A stretch of DNA of 64,000 nt from Planctomycetota bacterium (lineage in GTDB: Bacteria > Planctomycetota > UBA8742 > UBA2392). The DNA is taken from NCBI GenBank assembly GCA_019186845.1, contig JABARW010000004.1:79084-143083 (forward strand), in the 5' to 3' direction. Shown here one piece after another: positions 45,935 through 54,341 of the stretch. The position numbers and the translations under genes were made by a program. Position 1 is the stretch's first letter, and every line of letters starts with the position of its first letter. Below the pieces are notes generated by a model that did no database searches, was not told where the DNA came from, and was given only the letters and a program-made list of their open reading frames with translations.

Positions 45935-46522
45935 ATGAGCACGGCCACCAAGACTGACGTTCGGGAGAAGCTGCTGGAGACGGCAGCACGGCTCTTCTAT
46001 TCCCAAGGCTACAAGGACACAGGCATCAATCAGATCATCGATGAAGCCAGCGTCTGCAAGGCCAGCTTCTACAACCACTTCAAGACCAAGGAAGACCTGC
46101 TGATTGCCTACCTCGAGCGCAGCCATGATCAATCCATGGCGGCCCTGAGGCAGCGTCTGGCCCAGGTTTCCAGCCCGCGTGAACAACTGCGCGAGCTGTT
46201 CCGTTGCCAGGCTGAGAAGCTTGAGAAATCGGGCTTCCGCGGCTGCCCGTTCATGAACACCCTGGCCGAGGTGCCAGGTGCCGAAGACAAAGTGCGCCAG
46301 GTGATCGGCTGGCATATGTCTGGCCAGCGGCAGATACTGGAGGAAATTGTGTCCCGGGTCAGCCGGGAACGTGGTCTGGGTGCTCAAAGCTCCCGGCTTG
46401 CGGACGACTTGGAAGTCGTGATGACCGGCGGGCTCATGGCTGCGCGCGCCCAAGGCAATGTGGCGATGTTGCGTCACGCACAGTCGATGGCGGAAAGAAT
46501 GTTGGGCTTGGATGAAAGTTAG
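45935..46522 (+). CDS. TetR family transcriptional regulator
   Basis: A 195-residue repressor. The N-terminal domain has the classic helix-turn-helix: ETAARLFYSQGYKDTGINQI, then IIDEASVCKASFYNHFKTKE. The remaining ligand domain is helical, including GFRGCPFMNTLAEVPG, a Cys-Pro stretch seen in a subgroup related to YxaF/LmrA. No ribosome-binding site precedes the ATG, consistent with leaderless translation from the TTGACA promoter. Identical operators lie in its own promoter and just after its stop, in front of the ECF sigma gene, so it likely controls both. Confidence 0.9.
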   Translation: MSTATKTDVREKLLETAARLFYSQGYKDTGINQIIDEASVCKASFYNHFKTKEDLLIAYLERSHDQSMAALRQRLAQVSSPREQLRELFRCQAEKLEKSGFRGCPFMNTLAEVPGAEDKVRQVIGWHMSGQRQILEEIVSRVSRERGLGAQSSRLADDLEVVMTGGLMAARAQGNVAMLRHAQSMAERMLGLDES

Positions 46523-46545
46523 GCTTTTCTTTTCGGAATAAGCAG

Positions 46546-46559
46546 ACAGACCAGTCTGT
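46546..46559. promoter_or_regulatory. TetR operator B (upstream of the ECF sigma gene)
   Basis: The perfect palindrome acagaccagtctgt is the same sequence as operator A read on the other strand. It lies 23 bases after the tetR stop and about 77 bases before the sigma-factor ATG. No clear -35/-10 pair could be assigned. Confidence 0.75.
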
Positions 46560-46636
46560 TCGACTGGTACAGGAAACCAGAGGATTCAAACAAGCAACAA
46601 GAGCGGGCGGAATTCGCCCCAGAACAGGAGAGCGCC

Positions 46637-47206
46637 ATGGTTGCCACCTACAAAGACCTCAGGGAAGACTTCGCCCGCGAAGCCCTGCCCCTCCATGACG
46701 TGCTCTATCGCCAGGCCATGCACCTGACGCGTAATGCCGAAAACGCCGAGGACCTGGTCCAGGAGACGTACCTCCATGCCTTTGACAAGTTCGAGAGTTT
46801 CGAACGGGGCACCAACCTCAAGGCGTGGCTGGCGCGCATTCTGTTCAACCTCTTCGTAAACCAGTATCGCCGGAGCAAGAAGGCCGGCCCGCAGGTTGAG
46901 ATTTCGTCCGTGGAGCCCTTCCTGGGCGAAGAAGCCCAGGCGGACAGCGAGGCCGAGAGCGAATCGCCCGAGCAGATCATGCGCAACGAGCGCTTCCTCA
47001 ACAGCCTTGAGGGCCCCGTGCGCCGAGAACTTGAGAGCCTCGATCACCGCTTCCGTGACGTGCTCCTGCTCAACAGCGTGGGCGGCGAAAGCTACGCCGA
47101 TATTGCCGAGAAGCTCGAGGTGCCCATCGGCACGGTGATGTCGAGGCTGCATCGCGCCAAGGCCACCATGCGCGAACGCCTCGCTGAAACCAAAGTCGGT
47201 TCGTGA
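46637..47206 (+). CDS. ECF (extracytoplasmic function) RNA polymerase sigma factor
   Basis: A 189-residue sigma-70 family member with only regions 2 and 4. Region 2: NAENAEDLVQETYLHAFDKF and LKAWLARILFNLFVNQYRR. An acidic linker (SEAESESPEQ) follows, then region 4 with SYADIAEKLEVPIGTVMSRL, the -35-binding helix-turn-helix. The ATG follows AGGAGAG. It resembles RpoE/SigR-type ECF factors. No recognisable anti-sigma gene follows; instead there is a zinc-ribbon protein. A TetR operator upstream suggests it is transcriptionally repressed. Confidence 0.93.
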   Translation: MVATYKDLREDFAREALPLHDVLYRQAMHLTRNAENAEDLVQETYLHAFDKFESFERGTNLKAWLARILFNLFVNQYRRSKKAGPQVEISSVEPFLGEEAQADSEAESESPEQIMRNERFLNSLEGPVRRELESLDHRFRDVLLLNSVGGESYADIAEKLEVPIGTVMSRLHRAKATMRERLAETKVGS

Positions 47207-47214
47207 GTTTCCGG

Positions 47215-47244
47215 GCCCGGTCGGGCCTTGCGCACCGACCGGGC
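47215..47244 (+). terminator. Hairpin between the sigma gene and the zinc-ribbon gene
   Basis: GCCCGGTCGG pairs with CCGACCGGGC around a ten-base loop, starting nine bases after the sigma stop. There is no T run, so it may attenuate rather than end transcription. It argues for the downstream start at 47263 rather than 47203. Confidence 0.5.
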
Positions 47245-47262
47245 CTGGCGTTCAATCCCTCC

Positions 47263-48432
47263 ATGTCCGACGCACAGGCTGAACGGGCCCACTGCCCCGG
47301 CTGCGGCGCCGCCCTGGAACTTCAGGCCGCTCAGGCCATTGTTTCCTGCAACTTCTGCGGCACCCAGAGCAAGGTCGAGCGCCGCCTGCGCCGTGTCGAG
47401 CCCGATCTCGAGCGCGTGGCGCCGCCCTACAAGCCGCGCGACCCCAAGGAGGCCTTCGAATCCTGGGGTTGCGATCGCCTCGTGGCCGGTATCCTGAACG
47501 AGACGGATCTGGCGGTACGCGTGGCCATGGCCCGCGCCCTGGATTCCTGGCAGCACGTCCATGCCGGATGCATGCGCACGTATGTCGCCGCCTACGTCGA
47601 GGCCATGCTCCAGGCTCCGCCAGAGCTGGACAAGGCCATGTGCGGCATCCTGGGCAAGATGGTCTGCTCCGATGACCTGGCCGACAAGCACTGCGTCATC
47701 CGCGCCGGCGAACAGTACGGCTTCAGGCTCCATGGATCGCGCGGCCTTCTGTTCGCCCTCTCACTGGGAGACGCGGCTACGGTCAAGCTGTTGCTCGACA
47801 TTGCGGAATGGGCCTCACGTAACGGCGACGAGGCCTATGCCAAGGAGGCACTGATCGGCGTCCAGACGGCGATCGGGCGCGAACGCACCTACCACGAGGT
47901 GTGCACCCAGATCCTCTGTCATCGCCTGACATTCGTCAGCGGACAGGTTGCCCAATGGGTGATGAACTTCCTGAAGAACGAGTTCGACGTGGGCTACCGT
48001 TACCACCGCAACATGGTGTTAGAGGTGATGGACGCCTGCGCCATTGAGCGGCCCGAACTTCTTCCCGGACTGCAGAAGGCCATGAGCTTCGCGCGCGGCG
48101 GCGCCAAGGACCGCCATGACTATCTCACGCGCCTTTCCTGGCTGACCTACCTGCGATCGCCACAGGCGCGACTGTGTGCGCTGGAAACCCTGGGGGGGCC
48201 TCCCGGAGATGTCACGGCCGACGACCTCAAGCAGGCCCTGGACGTCCTTACGCCCTTTCATGACAACGAGGCCACCCGCGAGAAGTGCGTCGATGCCATT
48301 AAGGGCATGATCTGGCTGGGGGAAGGCAACAGCATTCCGCCGGTGGTGGAGGCCTGGCTGCAGGGGCAGGGCGAAAAGCTGCATCGCTGGCTGAAGGATT
48401 CGTGGAACCTGCGCCTCAATCGCCGCCAGTAA
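47263..48432 (+). CDS. Zinc-ribbon protein with long helical-repeat domain
   Basis: The start at 47263 places a zinc ribbon first: HCPGCGAALE and SCNFCGTQSK (four Cys in two CxxC knuckles, about residues 10-33). A long all-helical domain follows (to 389 aa), with HEAT-like repeats such as DLAVRVAMARALDSWQHV and LKQALDVLTPFHDNEATR. A GTG at 47203 overlapping the sigma stop would add 20 residues and is an alternative. No family name is offered. Its position after the ECF sigma gene makes a role in controlling that sigma possible, but the sequence does not show the usual zinc anti-sigma HxxxCxxC motif. Confidence 0.75.
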   Translation: MSDAQAERAHCPGCGAALELQAAQAIVSCNFCGTQSKVERRLRRVEPDLERVAPPYKPRDPKEAFESWGCDRLVAGILNETDLAVRVAMARALDSWQHVHAGCMRTYVAAYVEAMLQAPPELDKAMCGILGKMVCSDDLADKHCVIRAGEQYGFRLHGSRGLLFALSLGDAATVKLLLDIAEWASRNGDEAYAKEALIGVQTAIGRERTYHEVCTQILCHRLTFVSGQVAQWVMNFLKNEFDVGYRYHRNMVLEVMDACAIERPELLPGLQKAMSFARGGAKDRHDYLTRLSWLTYLRSPQARLCALETLGGPPGDVTADDLKQALDVLTPFHDNEATREKCVDAIKGMIWLGEGNSIPPVVEAWLQGQGEKLHRWLKDSWNLRLNRRQ

Positions 48433-48436
48433 AGCG

Positions 48437-48973
48437 TCAGTTGTGGCGGCAGTGGTGCTCGCGCACCTTGTTGAAGAAGGCGTGGTAGCGGCCGTCGCGG
48501 AAGTCGGGAAATGTGTACTCGTGGCTGAGCCACCGTCCATCGCGATAGCTCAGAGTTACCTCAGCGTAGATGCCGTCGCGCAGATAGAGGCGATGGGCGA
48601 AGTCCTTGGTGGTGGCCAGCACGAGCTTGGCACCCGTAATGTAGCCGGGGTCAAGGTTGATGGGCCGCGCGACCCCCATCTCTTCGGCGTAGGCTTTGGT
48701 CAGGCGCTCTTCCAGGGAATTGGTGGCCAGTTTCCAGGTCGCCAGTTCAGCGGGATCTGAGGGTCCCTCGAAGGCGATGAAGCGCCGCTTCAGCGGTCCG
48801 CCCATTTGTTCGAAGTAGTACTGGGTCAGGTCGAAGGGGTACTCCTCGCTCTCGAGCACGACTTCGCCCATGAGCTTTTCCAGCTCCCACCAGGAATTCT
48901 CCAGCACCCGGCCATCGCGGTAAATGACGCCGCAGATGGGCGTGACGCGACGGGCCTGTTTGATTTCTCCCAT
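48437..48973 (-). CDS. DUF4416 family protein
   Basis: A 178-residue member of DUF4416, of unknown function. Recognisable family stretches: PICGVIYRDGRVLENSWWEL, YPFDLTQYYFEQMGGPLKRR, INLDPGYITGAKLVLATTKD, and FAHRLYLRDGIYAEVTLSYR, ending in YTFPDFR. Family members are often annotated as GTP-binding, but I see no P-loop. It is convergent with the zinc-ribbon gene and divergent from the GAPDH gene. No signal peptide or membrane segment. Confidence 0.85.
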   Translation of the reverse strand: MGEIKQARRVTPICGVIYRDGRVLENSWWELEKLMGEVVLESEEYPFDLTQYYFEQMGGPLKRRFIAFEGPSDPAELATWKLATNSLEERLTKAYAEEMGVARPINLDPGYITGAKLVLATTKDFAHRLYLRDGIYAEVTLSYRDGRWLSHEYTFPDFRDGRYHAFFNKVREHHCRHN

Positions 48974-48985
48974 GGCCTTAATCTT

Positions 48986-49013
48986 CAGTTATCAGATATC
49001 AGTTATCAATTGC
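48986..49013. repeat. Array of four 7-base units upstream of gapdh
   Basis: Four consecutive heptamers (CAGTTAT, CAGATAT, CAGTTAT, CAATTGC), distinctly AT-rich within high-GC surroundings. It lies between the divergent DUF4416 and gap genes. The CAGTTAT unit also occurs near 5216. Confidence 0.65.
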
Positions 49014-49083
49014 CAAAAACCGCTGGATTGCGCATTCACTGCAAGACTAGAACGGTTCACTGAAAACCGCTCACGGAGTGTCC

Positions 49084-50112
49084 ATGGCCCTTGCGAAAAT
49101 TGCGATCAACGGATTTGGGCGTATCGGGCGTATCGTCACCCGCATCGCCAAGCTGCGCCATCAGTTTGATGTCGTGGCTGTCAATGACCTCGCCGAGCCC
49201 GAGGCGCTGGCCTACGCCTTCAAGTACGACAGCATTCACGGCATCTACCCCGGCGAGGTCAGTGTCAGCGGTGACACCATGACCATCGACGGCGACCCCT
49301 TCAAGGTGCTCAACGAGAAGGACCCCGCCAAGCTGCCCTGGCGTGAACTCGGCGCCGATTACGTCATCGAGAGCACCGGCAAGTTCCGCAAACTGTCCGA
49401 GCTCGACATTCACCTCCAGCGTGGCGCGCGACGCGTGATCGTTACCGTGCCCACCAAGGACTACCTTGAAGCCACGGTGGTGCTGGGCGTCAACGATCAG
49501 GTGGTCACGAAAGACGCCAGGATCATCTCCAACGCCAGCTGCACGACCAACTGTGCGGCACCCATGGCCCTGGTCCTGGAAAAGAACTTCGGCATCCGCC
49601 GCGGCCTGATGAACACCGTGCATGCCTACACCAATGACCAGCGCCTGATGGACATGCCGCACAAGGATTTCCGCCGCTCGCGCAACGCCGCCACGAACAT
49701 TGTCCCTACGGAAACAGGAGCGGCCAAGGCCGTGGGCCTGGTGATTCCCAGCCTCAAGGGCAAGCTGGACGGTCTGGCCATGCGCGTGCCCGTGCCGGAC
49801 GGCAGCGTGGTGGACCTCACGGTGGAGCTGAATCAGGCCGTCAGCGTGCAGGCCGTGAACGAGGCCATGAAGACGGCCAGCGCGGGCTACCTCAAGGGCA
49901 TCATGCAGTACTGCACGGATCCCATTGTGTCGAGCGACATCGTGGGCAACAGCCACTCCTGCATCTTGGACAGCGAGCTGACGCAGGTCATCGACGGCAA
50001 CTTCCTGAAGGTCGTGGGCTGGTACGACAATGAATGGGGCTACTCGACGCGCGTGGAGGACCTGATCGTCAAGGTGGCGATCATGGACGGCTTGACGGCG
50101 AATCTGCGTTGA
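49084..50112 (+). CDS. gap: Glyceraldehyde-3-phosphate dehydrogenase
   Basis: The glycolytic enzyme that oxidises glyceraldehyde 3-phosphate to 1,3-bisphosphoglycerate with NAD. The start ATG at 49084 follows GGAG. N-terminal NAD site: KIAINGFGRIGRIVTRI. Catalytic Cys (about 153) is in SNASCTTNCAAPMALVLEK, the phosphate site in NIVPTETGAAKAVGLVIP, and the C-terminal GWYDNEWGYSTRVEDL is standard. Position 33 region reads VNDLAEPE, the NAD-type Asp. 342 aa is normal. It is followed ten bases later by phosphofructokinase, giving a two-gene glycolytic unit. Confidence 0.96.
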   Translation: MALAKIAINGFGRIGRIVTRIAKLRHQFDVVAVNDLAEPEALAYAFKYDSIHGIYPGEVSVSGDTMTIDGDPFKVLNEKDPAKLPWRELGADYVIESTGKFRKLSELDIHLQRGARRVIVTVPTKDYLEATVVLGVNDQVVTKDARIISNASCTTNCAAPMALVLEKNFGIRRGLMNTVHAYTNDQRLMDMPHKDFRRSRNAATNIVPTETGAAKAVGLVIPSLKGKLDGLAMRVPVPDGSVVDLTVELNQAVSVQAVNEAMKTASAGYLKGIMQYCTDPIVSSDIVGNSHSCILDSELTQVIDGNFLKVVGWYDNEWGYSTRVEDLIVKVAIMDGLTANLR

Positions 50113-50122
50113 ACAAGAACCC

Positions 50123-51151
50123 ATGAAACGAATCGGCGTCATCACCAGCGGCGGAGATGCTCCGGGCACCAATGCCTGTGTGCGCACCATTGCCCGGCGC
50201 GGCTTTGCCGACGGGGTCGAGGTGTTCGGCATCTTTGACTCCTGGGACGGCCTGCTCAAGGGCGAGGTCCGCAAGCTCGAACGGCAGGATGTGGCGGGCA
50301 TCGTTCAGCGCGCGGGCACGATACTGCGCAGCGCGCGCAGCACCCTGTTCCTCAAGCAGGGCGACGCGAAGATCGCCATTGATGCCTTGACGCGTCAAGG
50401 CCTTGAAGGGGTCGTTGCCATCGGCGGCAACGGTTCCCAGACCGCCGCGTCTCTGCTGGCCCAGGCCGGTTTTCCCGTTGTCGGTGTGCCCAAGACCATC
50501 GATAACGACCTCGTGGGTACGGATTTTTCCGTGGGCTTCTTTACGGCGGCCGAGGTCGCCACCCAGGCGCTGGACAACCTGCGCGCCACGGCCGAGGCCC
50601 ATTCGCGCGTCATGATCGTGGAAACCATGGGCCGGGACTCGGGTTGGATTGCCGTCGAGGCCGGCATTGCCGGCGGCGCCGACCTTGTGCTCATCCCTGA
50701 GCATGAGTTCACGCTCGATGCCATCTGTGAGCGTCTGCGCACCCGCCACGAAGTCCACAAGCGCAATTACAGCATCGTCATCATCGCCGAAGGCGCCATG
50801 GACAAGGACAAGAAGCTGGACCCGCGGCGTGGCACCAAAGACCTCAACGCGCGGCCCAGGCTCGGCGGCGTGGGCACCATGCTCGCGCTCGAAATCGAGC
50901 GTCGCCTGGGCTACAACGCCCGCTGCACCACACTGGGCTATCTCCAGCGGTGCGCAGCACCCATCGCCGTTGACCGTGTGCTGGCGACGCGACTGTCGGA
51001 CTTCGCCTTTGACCTTCTGCTGAGCGGCAAGTCGGGCCTCATGGCGGCCCTGGCCGGTCGCGACCTGGAGGCCGTGCCCCTGGAGCTTGTGGCGGGCAAG
51101 ACCAAGCTGGTGACGGACGACTATTTCCGCCTGGCCGAGATTTTCGGCTGA
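50123..51151 (+). CDS. pfkA: 6-phosphofructokinase (PfkA family)
   Basis: It phosphorylates fructose 6-phosphate at C1. N-terminal RIGVITSGGDAPGTNACVR is the donor site. The metal site reads VVAIGGNGSQTAA, with Asn where most PFKs have Asp (GGDGS). The acceptor loop is VPKTIDNDLVGTDFSVGF; Lys after Pro is usual in PPi-dependent and mixed-clade enzymes, while Gly after the Asn is usual for ATP users, so donor choice is unclear. VETMGRDSGWIA supplies the sugar site. 342 aa. It begins ten bases after gap, and no strong ribosome-binding site is seen. Confidence 0.9.
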   Translation: MKRIGVITSGGDAPGTNACVRTIARRGFADGVEVFGIFDSWDGLLKGEVRKLERQDVAGIVQRAGTILRSARSTLFLKQGDAKIAIDALTRQGLEGVVAIGGNGSQTAASLLAQAGFPVVGVPKTIDNDLVGTDFSVGFFTAAEVATQALDNLRATAEAHSRVMIVETMGRDSGWIAVEAGIAGGADLVLIPEHEFTLDAICERLRTRHEVHKRNYSIVIIAEGAMDKDKKLDPRRGTKDLNARPRLGGVGTMLALEIERRLGYNARCTTLGYLQRCAAPIAVDRVLATRLSDFAFDLLLSGKSGLMAALAGRDLEAVPLELVAGKTKLVTDDYFRLAEIFG

Positions 51152-51250
51152 TGACCGCTGTCGCCTCCCCCCGTTGCTAGCGGGGGAAGCCTTTGCCATG
51201 CTGGACCGTTGAAACATAAAGGGGGCGCCAAGCCCCATAAAGGAATGCCC

Positions 51251-52657
51251 ATGTCCCACGACTTCAACGCCGACATTTTCAAGCGCCGCCGCGCCGAGTT
51301 CATGAAGCGCATGCTGCCCGGGGTGGCCATATTGCCCAGCGCTCCCGAGGCCAAGCGCAACAATGACGTTTACTTCGAGTACCGCCAGGACAGCGACTTC
51401 TACTACCTGACGGGTTTTGAAGAGCCGGGCTCGCTGTGCCTCATCATCAAGGACCACCCCGAACACAAGTTCATCCTCTTCGTGCCGCCCCGCGACAAGG
51501 CACTGGAGATCTGGAACGGCCGCCGCGCGGGCCCTGACGGCGCCAGGAAGCGCTACCACGCCGACGCAGCCTACCCGCTCGAGGAAATCGACAAGCTGGT
51601 GCCCGATTACCTGAAGAACCAGCAGCGCATTTACGCCCATTTCGGAGACGATGACCGCTTCGACGACCGCGTCATGGGCTGGCTCAACAAGGTGCGGGCC
51701 ATGAAACGCCTGGGCATTAACGCCCCGACGGAAATGCACGACCCCAGCGAGATTCTGCACGAAATGCGCCTGGTCAAGACCGAAGACGACCTGCACTTCC
51801 TGCGCCGGGCTGCGAAGCTCGGCGCTGGGGCGCACAGGGCGGCCATGATGGCCACTCGCCCCGGCATGTATGAATACGAAGTCCAGGCCGAGTTCGAGTA
51901 TCACGCCAAGAAGGGCGGCAGCCGCCGCCTCGGCTATCCCAGCATCGTGGCCGCGGGCGACAACGCCAACATCCTTCACTACCACGAGAACAACGCCCTG
52001 TGCCGCGATGGCGACCTGATTCTCATGGACGCCGGATGTGAATACGGCATGTACACCTGCGACATCACCCGCTGCTGGCCCATCAACGGCAAGTTCAGCG
52101 AGGCCCAGAAAGAGGTCTACAACTGGGTGCTCAAAGCCCAGCTTGCAAGCATTGAGCTGTGCCGTGCCGGCACCCCCTACATGGACACGCACTGGAAGTC
52201 AGTCGAGGTCCTGACGGAAGGCATGGTGGCCATGGGCCTCTTGCAGGGCGACGCCAAGCAGATCATCGCGACGCAGAAGCAATGGGACGAAGACGTCAAG
52301 AACAAGAAGAAAGACCCCAAGGTGGACAAGGCGCCCAGGACTTTCCGGGAGTTCTACATGCACAACACCGGCCACTGGCTGGGCATGGACGTGCACGATG
52401 TCGGCAAGTATCGCGACGGAGAGCAGTGGCGCCCCCTGCAGAAGGGCAACGTGCTTACCATCGAGCCCGGTCTCTACATCTCGGCCGAGCGCGACGACGT
52501 CCCCAAGAAGTACCTGGGCATTGGCGTGCGCATTGAGGACGACGTGCTGGTGACCGACGGCGCCCCGGAAGTGCTGACCAAGGACGCACCCAAGACCGTC
52601 GACGAGATTGAGCATGTCATGGCCGAGGGCAAGAAAGCCATGGCCAAGGCCCGCTGA
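51251..52657 (+). CDS. pepP: Xaa-Pro aminopeptidase
   Basis: A metalloprotease removing N-terminal residues before proline. The ATG at 51251 follows AAGGA by seven bases; an upstream ATG at 51209 has none. The N-terminal domain carries NDVYFEYRQDSDFYYLTGF. The pita-bread catalytic domain has the five dinuclear metal ligands: the two Asp in LILMDAGCEYGMYTCDITR, the His in HNTGHWLGMDVHDVG, and the two Glu in LTIEPGLYI and VRIEDDVLVT. 468 aa, with a lysine-rich insertion KNKKKDPKVDKAP at about 360. Cytoplasmic. The gap after pfkA is short and shows only a weak hairpin. Confidence 0.93.
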   Translation: MSHDFNADIFKRRRAEFMKRMLPGVAILPSAPEAKRNNDVYFEYRQDSDFYYLTGFEEPGSLCLIIKDHPEHKFILFVPPRDKALEIWNGRRAGPDGARKRYHADAAYPLEEIDKLVPDYLKNQQRIYAHFGDDDRFDDRVMGWLNKVRAMKRLGINAPTEMHDPSEILHEMRLVKTEDDLHFLRRAAKLGAGAHRAAMMATRPGMYEYEVQAEFEYHAKKGGSRRLGYPSIVAAGDNANILHYHENNALCRDGDLILMDAGCEYGMYTCDITRCWPINGKFSEAQKEVYNWVLKAQLASIELCRAGTPYMDTHWKSVEVLTEGMVAMGLLQGDAKQIIATQKQWDEDVKNKKKDPKVDKAPRTFREFYMHNTGHWLGMDVHDVGKYRDGEQWRPLQKGNVLTIEPGLYISAERDDVPKKYLGIGVRIEDDVLVTDGAPEVLTKDAPKTVDEIEHVMAEGKKAMAKAR

Positions 52658-52767
52658 TCGGATTCGTCCGGATTTCGGTGCCCGCGGCGGGTGTCGCGGG
52701 CACTTGTATTTTGTGTCCGGGCTGTGGTTTCATCCGTTGGAATGCCGTTGCGAGGGGCACTACAGGC

Positions 52768-53427
52768 ATGAGCTTTGACGCGGTTCTCTGGGACATGGAC
52801 GGCACGCTCGTCGATACTGAACGGGTCGTGTGGGACGTCATGCAGGGCGCCTTTGAAGAGGTGCTGGGCTTCCGCATGGACGAAACCCTGTTCGAGAACC
52901 TGTTGGGCCAGAGTGAGAACGACTTCTTCGCCACCGTCGGCCGCAAGTTCGGCTTCACTCGTGAGCAGGTTGAGCAGGTACGCGAATTGTTCCATAGCGA
53001 CTACGTGCCGGCACTTGCCACCATTGCGCCACTGCCCGGCGCTGTGGCTGCCGTGCACCACAGTCACGAGCGCTTTCCCATCGCCCTGGTCACCGGCAGC
53101 ACCCAGCGCCAGGCCCTGGCCGTGCTGGATGCCCTGGACCTCAAGTCCTGTTTCGAAATCATAGTCGCCTGCGACCACTACGAGCGCGGCAAGCCCCACC
53201 CCGAGCCCTATCTTTCGGCGGCAGCGCGGCTCAAGGCCAATCCGGCGCGCTGCCTGGCCGTCGAGGACAGCCCCGCCGGTATCGCCTCGGCAAGAGCCGC
53301 GGGCATGAAGGTGGTGGCTGTACATGCCGGCAACAAAGGCAAGGCCGACACCAGCCAGGCCCACCTGCAGCTTCCCACCCTCGAAGTGTTCAACCTCGTC
53401 GAAATTGCCGACGAACTGGGTTTGTAG
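52768..53427 (+). CDS. HAD-superfamily phosphatase (beta-phosphoglucomutase-like)
   Basis: A 219-residue HAD hydrolase. Motif I is LWDMDGTLVDTE with the nucleophile Asp and acid Asp, motif II is the LVTGS threonine/serine, motif III is the Lys in GKPHPEPYLSAA, and motif IV is VEDSPAGIASARAAGM. The helical cap between motifs I and II is of the beta-PGM/phosphoglycolate type. The substrate is unknown; it could be a sugar phosphate or a damaged metabolite. The start at 52768 follows AGGCA/AGGGG-like sequence; the longer frame from 52678 has no family match. Confidence 0.85.
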   Translation: MSFDAVLWDMDGTLVDTERVVWDVMQGAFEEVLGFRMDETLFENLLGQSENDFFATVGRKFGFTREQVEQVRELFHSDYVPALATIAPLPGAVAAVHHSHERFPIALVTGSTQRQALAVLDALDLKSCFEIIVACDHYERGKPHPEPYLSAAARLKANPARCLAVEDSPAGIASARAAGMKVVAVHAGNKGKADTSQAHLQLPTLEVFNLVEIADELGL

Positions 53428-53472
53428 GCGCCTGAATCGTGCAGCCGGGCGCGGCGCTGCTAGACTTCGGCC

Positions 53473-54324
53473 ATGCGCGTTGAAATCGAAATGCTCGGCA
53501 GTGGCACGTCCGCCGGCGTTCCCATGATCGGCTGCGAGTGCTGGGTTTGCCGCTCTCCCAATCCGCGCAACAAGCGGCTGCGCGCCAGCGTGCTCTTCCG
53601 CGTGCTCAAGGACGGCAGCGAGCGCCGCATTCTCGTGGATGTCACGCCGGACGTGCGGCTGCAAGCCCTGCGCAGCGGCTTTTCCTCGGTGGATGCTGTG
53701 CTGATTACCCACACCCATGCCGACCATTGCCACGGGCTGGACGACCTTCGCGCCATTTACTGGGGCGGCGGCAAGAAGCCCATAGATCTTTACGGTTACC
53801 CCGAAAGCGTGGCCAGCCTGCGGCAGACCTTTGCCTACATCTTCGACGAGGACTATGACTACAAGGGCATTGCGCGCATCAACACCCACGTGTTCGAGCA
53901 CGAGCCTTTCCGTGTCGCGGGCCTGACCGTAAAGCCGATTCCGGTGGTCCACGGCAATATGCGCGTGGCGGGCTTCCGAATCGGCGATGCCGCCTACATC
54001 ACGGACACCAACCTGGTGCCGGAAAGCAGCATCGAACTGCTGAAGGGCGTCAAGCTGCTGGTGCTTGACGCCCTCAGGCGCGCCCCGCACCCCACCCACA
54101 TGAGCCTGCCCCAGGCGCTGGAAGTCGCGCGGCAGGCGGGGGTCGAGCGTGTGTTCTTCACCCACATCAACCACGACCTCGAGCACGAGTCGATCAACAA
54201 CACGCTTCCGCCCTTTGCACGCCTGGGCTATGACATGCTGCGCGCCAGCGTAGAAGAAGACGGCAGCGTCAAAGTCCATGACATCGAACAGAGCGGGCTG
54301 CCGCCCATCGTTGCGCTGCGTTGA
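53473..54324 (+). CDS. MBL-fold phosphodiesterase (PhnP/RNase Z-like)
   Basis: A metallo-beta-lactamase-fold hydrolase of 283 aa. The metal motif is LITHTHADHCHGLDD, and further ligands are the His in VVHGN, the Asp in YITDTN and the late His in FFTHINHDL. GCECWVC near the N-terminus looks like the structural zinc knuckle of PhnP (5-phosphoribosyl cyclic phosphate phosphodiesterase). No phn genes surround it, so a general cyclic-phosphate or nucleic-acid phosphodiesterase is as likely. It starts 45 bases after the HAD gene. Confidence 0.85.
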   Translation: MRVEIEMLGSGTSAGVPMIGCECWVCRSPNPRNKRLRASVLFRVLKDGSERRILVDVTPDVRLQALRSGFSSVDAVLITHTHADHCHGLDDLRAIYWGGGKKPIDLYGYPESVASLRQTFAYIFDEDYDYKGIARINTHVFEHEPFRVAGLTVKPIPVVHGNMRVAGFRIGDAAYITDTNLVPESSIELLKGVKLLVLDALRRAPHPTHMSLPQALEVARQAGVERVFFTHINHDLEHESINNTLPPFARLGYDMLRASVEEDGSVKVHDIEQSGLPPIVALR

Positions 54325-54341
54325 GTCATTGGAGAGCCGAC

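Noticed and set aside
51166-51187. Terminator hairpin between pfkA and pepP
   Set aside because: Only a six-base stem (TCCCCC/GGGGGA) with a ten-base loop and no T run; too weak to list.
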